Shown here in pieces: positions 34,966 through 49,817 of a DNA stretch of 64,000 nucleotides; within the stretch, counting starts at the first letter, position 1, and each line of letters begins with the position of its first letter. The notes under the pieces were generated by a model, which had not been told where the DNA came from, searched no databases, and worked only from the letters and a program-made list of their open reading frames with translations. Made by a program: the position numbers and the translations under genes. The stretch comes from Coriobacteriaceae bacterium EMTCatB1 (lineage in GTDB: Bacteria > Actinomycetota > Coriobacteriia > Anaerosomatales > Anaerosomataceae): assembly GCA_001950395.1 (NCBI GenBank), contig BDLO01000001.1, positions 719,979-783,978 on the forward strand, written 5' to 3'.

Positions 34966-34994
34966 ATACTACCTGTGACCAGCGAGAATGCCAA
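34966..34994 (-). promoter_or_regulatory. Sigma70-type promoter before mihF
   Basis: Minus strand TTGGCA (34989-34994), 17-nt spacer, TAGTAT (34966-34971), about 78 nt upstream of the mihF start. The leader between contains a CGCACC/GGTGCG hairpin. It overlaps the space just after pyrE, so mihF need not depend on the pyr operon. Confidence 0.6.
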
Positions 34995-35003
34995 GCGATT
35001 TCG

Positions 35004-35585
35004 CTACAGCCGCCTGCTTCCGGGCGAGTACAGCGGCACGCCGGCGGCGCACAGCGCGCACGAATCCGGCTCCCAAGAGTCGACCTCGAGTCGAAGAAGA
35101 GGGTACAGCGGGACGTCGAAGGCCTTCGGTCCGCCGCGGTCGATGATGGATGTCACGGCCACCGGCTCCCCGCCGGCCTGGCGCACCAGTCCGATGACCT
35201 CGGCCACCGATCCGCCCGTCGTGACCACGTCTTCTACCACCAGCACCCGCGCACCCGCTGGAACCGAGAAGCCGCGCCGGAAGGTCATCGCGCCGTGCTC
35301 GCGCTCGCTGAAGATGAACTTCACGTCGAGCGCCTGCGCGACCGCGAACCCGATGATGATGCCGCCGACTGCCGGCGCCGCCACAAGGTCGATGCCGTTC
35401 ACCGAAACGCGCTCGGCCATCGCCTGCGCGAGCCGCGTCGTGAGACCCGGGTCTTCCAAGACGCGCGCGCACTGCACGTACGTGTCCGAGTGCCGTCCGC
35501 TGGTGAGCTGGAAGTGCCCGCTCAAGACGGCGTCGGCCTGCTTGAGCGCCTCCAGCACCTCGGTTTCGGTCATGCCTGCGACCAT
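35004..35585 (-). CDS. pyrE: Orotate phosphoribosyltransferase
   Basis: 193 residues. LTSGRHSDTYVQ starts the fold and the PRPP-binding motif is RVLVVEDVVTTGGS. The C-terminus has a CALC Cys pair (CALCAAGVPLYSPGSRRL) found in one OPRT subgroup. It converts orotate and PRPP to orotidine monophosphate. It starts 6 nt after pyrF and is the last pyr gene of the operon. Confidence 0.9.
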   Translation of the reverse strand: MVAGMTETEVLEALKQADAVLSGHFQLTSGRHSDTYVQCARVLEDPGLTTRLAQAMAERVSVNGIDLVAAPAVGGIIIGFAVAQALDVKFIFSEREHGAMTFRRGFSVPAGARVLVVEDVVTTGGSVAEVIGLVRQAGGEPVAVTSIIDRGGPKAFDVPLYPLLRLEVDSWEPDSCALCAAGVPLYSPGSRRL

Positions 35586-35591
35586 GCGGCC

Positions 35592-36296
35592 TCACTCCCC
35601 TTCCACGATGCGTTCGAGCGCCGCGACGGGATCCGGCGCGGCAGTGATCGGACGGCCGATGACGAGGTGCGACGCGCCGGACCCGAGCGCGGCTTCCGGC
35701 GTCGCGATGCGCGCCTGGTCGTCCGCAGCGGCCCACGACGGCCGCACGCCTGGCGTCACGACGAGGGCGTCCGGCCCGAGGAGCGCACGCATCGCGCGGG
35801 CCTCGCTCGGCGCGCACACCACGCCATCGCACCCGTTGTCGCGCGCGAGCGTGGCCAGAAGCTCCACCTGCTCGGCGGGCGGCCGTGCCACGCCCACGGC
35901 GGCGAGCCCCGCCGCATCCATGCTCGTGAGCACGGTGACCGCCACGATCGACGGCCGAACCCCGCCAGTCTTGGCCGCCGCGGCCGCCTGCGCTGCGGCA
36001 GCGAGCATCGCTGCGCCGCCTGAGGCGTGAACGGTGAGCATGTCCGCGCCGACGTGCGCGAGCGCCCGGACGGCGCCTGCGACCTGGTGCGGGATGTCGT
36101 GCAGCTTCAGGTCCACGAACACGCGGTATCCGAGGCGCTTGAGCTCCTCGACGACCGCCCGCCCGCCCATCGCGTACAGCGTCAGCCCGACCTTCATCCA
36201 GCCGACCCTGCCGGCGAGCGAGCGCGCCACTTCGAGCGCCCGCTCAGGGTCGTCGTAGTCCAGCGCAACGATGATCTTCTCGCGCACGGTCCTCAC
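35592..36296 (-). CDS. pyrF: Orotidine 5'-phosphate decarboxylase
   Basis: 234 residues, TIM barrel. The active-site cluster FVDLKLHDIPHQV holds the DxKxxD residues, and KVGLTLY and HASGG are also present. It makes UMP. The start is a GTG overlapping the preceding stop (GTGA); a second GTG 12 nt inside is a possible alternative. Confidence 0.93.
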   Translation of the reverse strand: MRTVREKIIVALDYDDPERALEVARSLAGRVGWMKVGLTLYAMGGRAVVEELKRLGYRVFVDLKLHDIPHQVAGAVRALAHVGADMLTVHASGGAAMLAAAAQAAAAAKTGGVRPSIVAVTVLTSMDAAGLAAVGVARPPAEQVELLATLARDNGCDGVVCAPSEARAMRALLGPDALVVTPGVRPSWAAADDQARIATPEAALGSGASHLVIGRPITAAPDPVAALERIVEGE

Positions 36297-37657
36297 CTTC
36301 CGAACAGCGTTGGGCGTTCTTCCAAACCTTTCCACAGCGTGTGGCTGTTCGCGCCGTACTCGTTCATGCGCTTCACGACGAGCCGCTGCGTGCCGTCGTC
36401 GGTGACGTCGACGTACGCCTGGACGAGGAGATGCCGCTCGGAATCCCAGGCAGGCACGCTGTCCGGCTGCTGATCACGGCCCAGCGAGAGGTCGACGGCG
36501 CCAGACTCGCCGATCCGGTACACGGACCCGCCGACCCACCAGACCATCCCGTGCTCGCTCGCTCCCAGAGGCCCCCATGCCGTCGGCAGCGCCAGGACTG
36601 TCGCGTCGATCCTGGACGCATCGTCGTCGAGCGAACGCTTCGTTGCGCCGTCTGGGGAGACGGCGAGCCTGACGATCTTGAGCGATGCACTCCACGTGCC
36701 GTCTGAGGTGGAGGACGCGGGTTCGGACGACCACGACGGCTCGATCCACACCAGCACGTCCTCGTTCGGATCCCACATCGCTGCCGGGGCCAGCCCCAAG
36801 GCGGGCACCTCTTGAGAGCTCACGGGCCAGCCCGTGGACGGGTCGACGACGTGGATCATCCGGGCGGGTCGATAGGGCACCGGTGTGGCCGCGATCTCGT
36901 CGGGATCCTCGGGCAGCAGCTCCTCCACGGCGAACCAGCGGCCAGAGGGCGACCAGCCCACCGGCACCAGCGTGCGCCCTGCTGAGACCGCACCCAGCGC
37001 TTCTGTCGTCGACGGGCTGCCGCCCGTCGGTCCGAACACGAGCCGCGACGGCCCTGCGCCGAGCGCTCCGTCTCCCGTGAGGAAGGCCGAGACGCCTCCG
37101 GGGCCGGCGATCGGCTCCCACCTCTGCTCGGACGGCGCCTCGTGCGGCGCGCGTTCGTCGAGCCGCCAGACGAGCAGCTGCTCCGGTACGTGGTCGAAGG
37201 TATCGCCAAGGCCGTCTGCCGTCAGACCGGCTTCGGGATCGACCTTCTCGATCCACACGACTGGGGCGACCGGCTCCACGAAAAGCGCCCGATAGCCCTC
37301 GAGCACCCGGCTGTGGCCCGCGGCGACGTCGATGGCGACGACGACCGGCACGCCTGCGGCCGTCGCGTGCTGCACGACGACGTACCGTCCGTCGCCGGTC
37401 GTCCGCGCCACGGTGAGGTATCCGCTCCCCGCAACGGCCACGTCCTGGTCGAGGACCGTCTCGCTCTCCGGGCCACCGAAGACCGCATCCAGGGCCTTGA
37501 ACGCGTACCTCACGCCGAGAGCGCATTGGCCGACGATGACGAGCGCGAGCACAGCGTAGAGGACGCGGCGGCGCCGGGTCAGTGCTCGGGGCGGTGGCGT
37601 CGGCACCGGGAGAGGCGCCGGCTGCACCGGCCCGGGAACCTGGCTCTCGTCGCTCAT
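36293..37657 (-). CDS. Membrane-anchored propeller-like protein inside the pyr operon
   Basis: 454 residues. A Pro-rich cytoplasmic start (PGPVQPAPLPVPTPPPRAL) and one transmembrane helix (VLYAVLALVIVGQCALGV) are followed by a large extracytoplasmic region with repeated beta-strand/Trp patterns (GWSPSGRWFAVEE, AMWDPNEDVLVWIEP) as in WD40/TolB-like propellers. No enzymatic motif. It is coupled to pyrF (GTGA overlap) and lies 19 nt after pyrD. Its presence in a nucleotide operon is unexplained. Confidence 0.6.
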   Translation of the reverse strand: MSDESQVPGPVQPAPLPVPTPPPRALTRRRRVLYAVLALVIVGQCALGVRYAFKALDAVFGGPESETVLDQDVAVAGSGYLTVARTTGDGRYVVVQHATAAGVPVVVAIDVAAGHSRVLEGYRALFVEPVAPVVWIEKVDPEAGLTADGLGDTFDHVPEQLLVWRLDERAPHEAPSEQRWEPIAGPGGVSAFLTGDGALGAGPSRLVFGPTGGSPSTTEALGAVSAGRTLVPVGWSPSGRWFAVEELLPEDPDEIAATPVPYRPARMIHVVDPSTGWPVSSQEVPALGLAPAAMWDPNEDVLVWIEPSWSSEPASSTSDGTWSASLKIVRLAVSPDGATKRSLDDDASRIDATVLALPTAWGPLGASEHGMVWWVGGSVYRIGESGAVDLSLGRDQQPDSVPAWDSERHLLVQAYVDVTDDGTQRLVVKRMNEYGANSHTLWKGLEERPTLFGR

Positions 37658-37676
37658 CTGCCTCGTCTTCCGCCCC

Positions 37677-38615
37677 TCACGAGCCGCTCTGCGTGCCGTG
37701 CGCTGCGCCCACGAGGTCGGAGGCGCGCTCGATCCCCCGCTCGCGGCAGTACGCTTCGATACCGTCGAGGATGCGCGTCATCGCTGCCGGGTCGACGAAG
37801 TTCGCGGTCCCCACCGCCACGGCGCTCGCTCCGGCGAGCAGGAACTCGACGGCGTCGTGCGGCGCCGCGATGCCCCCCATCCCGATCACCGGGACGCTCA
37901 CGGCCTCGTAGACGTCCCACACCATACGCAGCGCGATCGGCTTGATCGCGGGGCCGGACAGCCCGCCCACCCGCCGGGCGAGCACCGGGCGCTGCGTCCG
38001 CACGTCGATCGCCATGCCGAGCAGCGTGTTGATGAGGCTCACCGCGTCAGCGCCAGCGTCGACCGCTGCACGGGCGATGCCAGCGATGTCAGTGACATTC
38101 GGGCTCAACTTCACGATGAGGGTCTTCGTCGTGACGGAGCGCACCGCCGCCGTCACCGCGGCGGCCGCCTCACACGACGTCCCGAACTGCATGCCGCCCG
38201 CGTCCACGTTCGGGCACGAGATGTTGAGCTCGAGGGCCGAGACCCCCTCTTCGCGCTCGAGCCTCTCCGCGACGGCCACGTACTCGTCGATGGAGTGACC
38301 GCTCACGTTCACGATCACCGCGAGGTCCTGCGACCGGAGCCACGGCAGGTCGTTCGCACAGAACGCTTCGACGCCGGGGTTCTGCAAGCCGATCGAGTTC
38401 AGCATGCCCGAGGCGGTCTCCACGATGCGCGGTTGCGGGTTGCCAGGCCACGGCTCCAGCGACACGCCTTTCGTGACGACCGCTCCGATACGAGAGAGGT
38501 CGACGAGCCCAGCGTACTCGCGCCCAGACCCGAACGTGCCGGACGCGGGAATCACGCACGAACGCAGCGTCAGGGCGCCGATCCTCACGCTCAGGTCGAC
38601 CTTCGGCTCGCTCAT
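37677..38615 (-). CDS. pyrD: Dihydroorotate dehydrogenase B, catalytic subunit
   Basis: 312 residues, FMN TIM barrel. The active-site base is the Cys in [12 protein letters not shown], typical of the type 1B (NAD-linked) enzymes. The FMN-binding end [20 protein letters not shown] is present. It oxidises dihydroorotate to orotate with PyrK. The start ATGA-overlaps pyrK. Confidence 0.93.
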   Translation of the reverse strand: MSEPKVDLSVRIGALTLRSCVIPASGTFGSGREYAGLVDLSRIGAVVTKGVSLEPWPGNPQPRIVETASGMLNSIGLQNPGVEAFCANDLPWLRSQDLAVIVNVSGHSIDEYVAVAERLEREEGVSALELNISCPNVDAGGMQFGTSCEAAAAVTAAVRSVTTKTLIVKLSPNVTDIAGIARAAVDAGADAVSLINTLLGMAIDVRTQRPVLARRVGGLSGPAIKPIALRMVWDVYEAVSVPVIGMGGIAAPHDAVEFLLAGASAVAVGTANFVDPAAMTRILDGIEAYCRERGIERASDLVGAAHGTQSGS

Positions 38616-39417
38616 CGCTTCAGTCCCTCGACCTCGTCTTGAGCCCACACGACGTCTGCCGCGTCGAACACCGGGCCGTCAGCGCACGCCCGCTTCAGGC
38701 CGGATCTCGTCGTCACCGTGCACGAGAGGCACGCGCCGACGCCGCACGCCATCAGCCGCTCGAGCGAGACCTGGCACGCGACGCCCGCATCGCGCGCAGC
38801 CGCGGCCACCGCGCACATCATGGGCTCGGGACCGCAGGCGTAAACGACGTCCGGCCGGATTTCCTCGATGAGCCCGGGCACGAGCGCCGTCACGAACCCA
38901 CGCACGCCCGCGGAGCCGTCGTCGGTCGCCGTCGCGACCGTCCTGGCGACGCGCTCGAAGAGGTCCCGCGCCACGAGGCGCTCTGCCGTCGGCGCGCCCT
39001 GTGCGACCGTGACGGCGACGCCGCGCGCGGCGAGGTCCTCTGCGAGCATGCCGAGCGGGGCCGCACCGAGCCCGCCCGCCACGAGCAGCGCGTGCGCGGC
39101 GCCGTCCGGGACGCTCCACCCGGTGCCGAGCGGTCCGATGGCGTCCATCGCATCGCCCGGCTCGCGCGACGAAAGCCAGCGCGTGCCCGTACCGACGACC
39201 TGGTACAGAACCTCGATGGTCTCGCCGTGCGCGCGGTGCACGGAAAACGGCCGCCTGAGGATGAACGCCGTGCCTTCGGCGATCCTCAGGTGCACGAACT
39301 GCCCTGGCAGCACCGACTGGGCGATGCGCGGAGCGCGGAGCGCAGCGAGCCCGACGCCTGTGGCGACGCGCTCGTTCGCCTCGACCACGACCTCCTCGAC
39401 GACGCGACGGTCCGCGC

Positions 39418-39421
<4 letters not shown>
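38612..39421 (-). CDS. pyrK: Dihydroorotate dehydrogenase B, electron-transfer subunit
   Basis: 269 residues. An FAD-binding ferredoxin-reductase fold (RRPFSVHR for [11 protein letters not shown] for NAD) ends with a 2Fe-2S site, CGVGACLSC plus a distant Cys. It passes electrons from PyrD to NAD. ATGA overlaps join it to both carB and pyrD. Confidence 0.93.
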
Positions 39422-42642
<3,221 letters not shown>

Positions 42643-42651
42643 TGCGCTCCT

Positions 42652-43500
42652 CTACGGCACGATCAGGACGGGACACGACGCTTGCCTGAGCAGCGTCATC
42701 GATACGCTGCCCATGAGCACCTCCTGCACGGCGTTCCGACCGCGCGTACCGGTGATGACGCCGGTCGCCCGCCGCTCATCGAGCTCCGCAAGCACCTGGC
42801 GCGCAGGGTCGCCCGTGCGGATGACCACGCTCGTCGGGATGCCCTGCTGCTCGGCCATCGCCTCGAGCGCCTTCAGGTGGAACTCGGCACCTTCCTCCTG
42901 ACGCCTGAGCTGCTCGCCTGAAAGCCCGGGATCCAGCACGTGCAGGAGGTAGAGCATCTTGATGCTTCCTTTCGGCATCTGGAGCGCCTGCATGAGCGCG
43001 CGGGACGCCGAGAGCGAGAAGTCGGTCGGCAGCACCACCACGTCGCCGAACCGCTTGAGCATCTGCGCGGGGTCGTCCTTCGAGCGTAGCAGGTCGAAGC
43101 GGGCCATCAGCAACGGCACCGACGCGTCACGGATGAGACGCTCGGAGATCGAGCCCTCGACGAGCTGCGAGACGATGCCCTTCGCGTGCGAGCCGCACAG
43201 GATCGCGTCGACCGTGCGCTCGGCGGCGAGTGCCGTCAGCGCGTCGAAGGTGTCGCCGGTCGGAACGCGCAGCTCGACGTCGTACCCGCTTTCTACGAGC
43301 GTCCCCGCAAGCTCCTGAAGCCGGGCCCTGGCTTCGTCCACCTTGCCGGCGATCACCGGGCCTTCCATGCCCGACGATTCCACCACGTGGACGAGCACGA
43401 TCGAGCGCACCCCGAGCGCCGAGGCGCCCCGCGCGAATGCGAGCACGTCCAGGCACTCGTCGCTGAAATCGACCGGAACGAGGACTGTCGTGAGCATCAT
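42652..43500 (-). CDS. Tandem universal stress protein (UspA-type)
   Basis: 282 residues made of two Usp domains. The first begins TTVLVPVDFSDECLDVLAFA, the second VVVLPTDFSLSASRALMQAL. The second ends with GTRGRNAVQEVLMGSVS, the ATP-binding GxxG-9x-GS(S/T) motif of ATP-binding Usps; the first has the related GSHAKG..GS pattern. Tandem ATGs at 43500 and 43497 overlap the carA stop. It is embedded between carA and carB and co-transcribed with them. Confidence 0.88.
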   Translation of the reverse strand: MMLTTVLVPVDFSDECLDVLAFARGASALGVRSIVLVHVVESSGMEGPVIAGKVDEARARLQELAGTLVESGYDVELRVPTGDTFDALTALAAERTVDAILCGSHAKGIVSQLVEGSISERLIRDASVPLLMARFDLLRSKDDPAQMLKRFGDVVVLPTDFSLSASRALMQALQMPKGSIKMLYLLHVLDPGLSGEQLRRQEEGAEFHLKALEAMAEQQGIPTSVVIRTGDPARQVLAELDERRATGVITGTRGRNAVQEVLMGSVSMTLLRQASCPVLIVP

Positions 43501-44777
43501 GCCTCCTTGCCTACGCCGCCGGGCATCGCGAACACGTCCGTTTCGCCCTCCATGAGGCGCACGAACGAGCCGAACAGGTACTGCGCGTCGTGCGGTCCTG
43601 GCGCCGCCTCGGGGTGGTACTGGACGGAGAACGCCCGCTGGTCGAGCGCACGAACGCCCTCGACCGTCATGTCGTTGAGGTTCACGTGGGTGAGCTGCAC
43701 GCGGCCGAAGCGCTCTGAGGCCACCACGGGCGCGACGCCTGCCCGCACCCACGCGCCGAGGTCGTTCGGGTCGAGGACGAGGCCGCCGCTCTCCTCGGGA
43801 AGCAGCCGCCCGATGCTTCCGAAGTCCACGCAGAAGCCGTGGTTCTGGCTCGTGATCTCCACGCGGCCGGTAAGCAGGTTCTTCACCGGCTGGTTGCCGC
43901 CGCGGTGCCCGTACTTCAACTTGTAGGTCGAGCACCCCAGCGCGAGCGAGAGCATCTGGTGCCCGAGGCAGATGCCGAAGACCGGCACCCTGCCCAAGAT
44001 CTCGCGGAGCGTGCCGTACAGGTACGTGACGGCCGCCGGGTCGCCGGGCCCGTTCGCGAAGAACACGCCGTCGGGTTCGAGCGCGAGCGCCTCCTCGGCG
44101 CTCGTCGTCGGCGGCACCACGATGACCTCGCAGCCGGCCTCGGTGAGGCGGCGCAGGATGTTCCACTTGATGCCGGAGTCGAACGCCACCACCCGGTGCT
44201 TCGGCCGCACCGGCACGACGCCGGTGTCCACCGGCAGCTCGCAGTCAGGCGGCACCTCCGCGCCCCACGTGAAGCGCTCGCGCACCGCCACTTCGGCCAC
44301 GAGGTCGCGACCGATGAGACCAGGCGAGCTGCGGGCCTTCTCGACGAGCGAGGCGGGGTCGAGGTCGACCGTCGAGAGCACGGAGCGCATCGCGCCCGCT
44401 TCGCGCACGTGCTTTGTGAGCCTGCGGGTGTCGATGCCCTCGGCCGCCACCACCGAGAATCGCTCGAAGAATTCGCGAAGCGTCATCTCAGCCCGCCAGT
44501 TCGAGGCGGTCTCGGAGCAGCGCCGCATGACGAACCCGGCCGCGAACACGCCGCGCGACTCCATGTCTGCCGCGTTCACGCCGTAGTTGCCGATGTGCGG
44601 CATCGTCATCGTCACGATCTGGCCCGCGTACGAGGGGTCGGTGAAGACCTCCTGGTAGCCCGCCATGGAGGTGTTGAAGACGATCTCGCCTGCGGCCTCG
44701 CCGTCGACGCCGCACGCGACGCCTTCGAACACGGTCCCGTCCTCAAGCGCGAGAAGCGCTGGCCGTCTCGCGTTCAC
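43497..44777 (-). CDS. carA: Carbamoyl-phosphate synthase small chain
   Basis: 426 residues. An N-terminal CPSase domain is followed by a class I glutamine amidotransferase with the nucleophile in FGICLGHQML and His/Glu in QYHPEAAPGPHD. It supplies ammonia to CarB. The GTG start overlaps the pyrC stop (GTGA). Confidence 0.95.
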   Translation of the reverse strand: MNARRPALLALEDGTVFEGVACGVDGEAAGEIVFNTSMAGYQEVFTDPSYAGQIVTMTMPHIGNYGVNAADMESRGVFAAGFVMRRCSETASNWRAEMTLREFFERFSVVAAEGIDTRRLTKHVREAGAMRSVLSTVDLDPASLVEKARSSPGLIGRDLVAEVAVRERFTWGAEVPPDCELPVDTGVVPVRPKHRVVAFDSGIKWNILRRLTEAGCEVIVVPPTTSAEEALALEPDGVFFANGPGDPAAVTYLYGTLREILGRVPVFGICLGHQMLSLALGCSTYKLKYGHRGGNQPVKNLLTGRVEITSQNHGFCVDFGSIGRLLPEESGGLVLDPNDLGAWVRAGVAPVVASERFGRVQLTHVNLNDMTVEGVRALDQRAFSVQYHPEAAPGPHDAQYLFGSFVRLMEGETDVFAMPGGVGKEA

Positions 44778-46049
44778 AGCGGCACCACCTCCCCGCCCTT
44801 GAGGGCCCAGCGTCCGCCCACGAGCACTTCGGTCGGCCGTCCGAAGAGCGTCTGCCCCGCGAACGGCGTGTTCTTCGACTTGCTCTTGAGACCCGTTGGC
44901 TCGACCTTCACTTCAGCGTCAGGGTCTACCACCGTGATGTCGGCGGGCATCCCCGCCTCCAGCCGCACCTCCGGCAGCCGGAACACCGCGCGCGGGCCGT
45001 GGCAGAGCAGCCGCACGACGTCGCTCCACCCGAGCACGCCCTCGCGCACCAGGTGGGTGACCACGAGCGGCACCGCGGTCTCCAGGCCGATGATGCCGAA
45101 CGGCGCCAACTCGAACTCCAACTCCTTCTCGTGGGCGGCGTGCGGCGCGTGGTCCGTCGCGATGCAGTCCACCGTGCCGTCGACAAGCCCCGCGACGAGC
45201 GCCTCGCGGTCTTCGCGCGTGCGCAGCGGCGGGTTCATCTTGAATGATGTGTCGTACGAAACGATCGCGTCTTCGTCCAAGAACAGGTGGTGCGGCGTCA
45301 CCTCGCAGGTCACGCGCACGCCGCGGCGCTTCGCCTCCCGCACGATCTCGAGCGAACGCGCCGTCGAGATGTGCGCGATGTGCACCCGGCAGCCGGTGAG
45401 CTCGGCGAGCATCACCTCGCGGGCCACCATGACCTCCTCCGCGGCAGCCGGCTGGCCCGGAAGCCCCATCCGCGTCGAGACGACGCCCTCGTTCACGGCG
45501 CCGCCGCGGGAGAGAGATTCGTCCTCGCAGTGCCCGACGTAGAGCGCGTCGAACCCCGCAAGATACTCCATCGCGGTGCGCGCCATGCCCGCCGACTGGA
45601 TCCCGCGCCCGTCGTCGCTGAACGCGACCGCGCCTTCCGCGAGCATGTCGCCGATCTCCGCGAGCTGCTCGCCTTTCTGCCCGCGCGTGAGCGCCCCGAT
45701 CGGGTGCACGCGCACGATGCCCTGCTCCTGCGCGCGTTCCACCACGAACCGCACGGCGGCGCCGGTGTCGCACACGGGCGTCGTGTTCGGCATCGGGCAC
45801 ACGGCGGTGAACCCGCCGCACGCAGCGGCTGCGGTGCCTGTCGCGATCGTCTCCTCGTCCTCGCGCCCGGGCTCGCGCAGGTGCGTGTGCACGTCGACGA
45901 AGCCCGGCATCACGACCTTGCCCGCGCAGTCGATCGTCTCGCCCTTCGGGATCGAGAGCCCCTCGCCGACCTCGACGATGACCCCGTCGCGCACGACGAC
46001 GTCGGCGACGGCATCAAGGCCGACGGCCGGGTCGACGACGCGGCCTCCT

Positions 46050-46075
<26 letters not shown>
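44774..46075 (-). CDS. pyrC: Dihydroorotase
   Basis: 433 residues, class I amidohydrolase. The metal site is DVHTHLREPG, further His residues lie in HIAHIST and TPHHL, and the catalytic Asp in ATDHAPH. It cyclises carbamoyl-aspartate. The GTG start lies 26 nt inside the end of pyrB, a long overlap. Confidence 0.95.
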
Positions 46076-48944
<2,869 letters not shown>

Positions 48945-49253
48945 CTACTCGTGGGAATGGGACGCGGCGGGCGCCCCACGGCCCGAGCGGCGCTTTGCCA
49001 CCATGGCAACTATCCCCACCAACGCAGCCGCCGTCACACAGACATCAGCCATGCGCAGCCACGGAGAAATCGACGACCAGCTGCTCCAGTCTGACGCCCA
49101 GAACAGCACCGGCATCGCCGCGCCAGCCAAGACCACGCCTGCGGCACCGCGTCGCACACCGAACGCAATCAGCCACCCATGGGCGACTGCAGCGGTCGCC
49201 ATGAGCAACGCCTCGAGCCAATCTGCTGAACTCGCCAGGTGGTGGGTCGTCAA
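48945..49253 (-). CDS. Small membrane protein, putative immunity (partner tip mostly lost)
   Basis: 102 residues with three hydrophobic segments (ALLMATAAVAHGWLIAFGV, GVVLAGAAMPVLFWAS, ADVCVTAAALVGIVAMVA) and a short basic tail ending in a His/Glu stretch. It starts at TTG 49253, 27 nt after the remnant tip end at 49281. No family recognised. Confidence 0.5.
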   Translation of the reverse strand: MTTHHLASSADWLEALLMATAAVAHGWLIAFGVRRGAAGVVLAGAAMPVLFWASDWSSWSSISPWLRMADVCVTAAALVGIVAMVAKRRSGRGAPAASHSHE

Positions 49254-49280
49254 GCCCGACTCCTCTCTCGACCTAAGCGC

Positions 49281-49436
49281 TCAGGCGCCACTCAGGCTGC
49301 AGTCCTTTGAAACACGTGACCTGGGACCCGCGTATCGGATGACACGACGTCGCCGCGCAACGTGCCACGAACTCAGCCCTTCTGCCGGAGCGTGGACGCT
49401 TCTCGTGCCATCCGCACCGTTCCAGCTCACCGTCAT
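49281..49436 (-). pseudogene. C-terminal remnant of an RHS tip (cassette 11, core lost)
   Basis: A 51-codon frame (MTVSWNGADGTRSVHAPAEG and onward, basic C-terminus) lies between two immunity-type genes, exactly where a tip end is expected, but without RHS core. It may be what remains after recombination removed the core and most of the tip. It could also be a chance frame. Confidence 0.3.
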
Positions 49437-49441
49437 CTGCG

Positions 49442-49807
49442 CTAGCGAAACGCCGGCAAGAGTTTGATCGCTAACACGAGGACTCCCACCGCCGTCCAAA
49501 CGCGCTCCCAAGCCCTCATCCGCGAAACATCGAGGTCGGGCCTCCGCCGGTGGACGGCCATGCGAGCGGTGCTGGCGGCCCACGTGGCTGCCACAAGATA
49601 TATGGTTCCGACGAAGCGTCCTACGACCTTCCCATCGACGACGCCGGCCAGGCTGCCGGCGAGGAATCCGAGACCGAGGAATAGCGCCAAGAAGCCGAGA
49701 GCGCGCAGCCACAGACGATTCACGAGGTACCACAGCGGGCATGCCAACAAGGCGCCCCAGCTGAATCCACCCCAGAACCGTTCGGCATCGAATTGCTCGC
49801 CATGCAT
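49442..49807 (-). CDS. DUF2628-like membrane protein, putative immunity for tip at 49818
   Basis: 121 residues. ERFWGGFSWGALLACPLWYL and the following hydrophobic stretch resemble DUF2628 proteins, with a total of three or four helices and a basic cytoplasmic loop (HRRRPDLDVSRMRAWERV). ATG 49807 lies 10 nt after the tip stop. Confidence 0.6.
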   Translation of the reverse strand: MHGEQFDAERFWGGFSWGALLACPLWYLVNRLWLRALGFLALFLGLGFLAGSLAGVVDGKVVGRFVGTIYLVAATWAASTARMAVHRRRPDLDVSRMRAWERVWTAVGVLVLAIKLLPAFR

Positions 49808-49817
49808 CTGTCGCTCC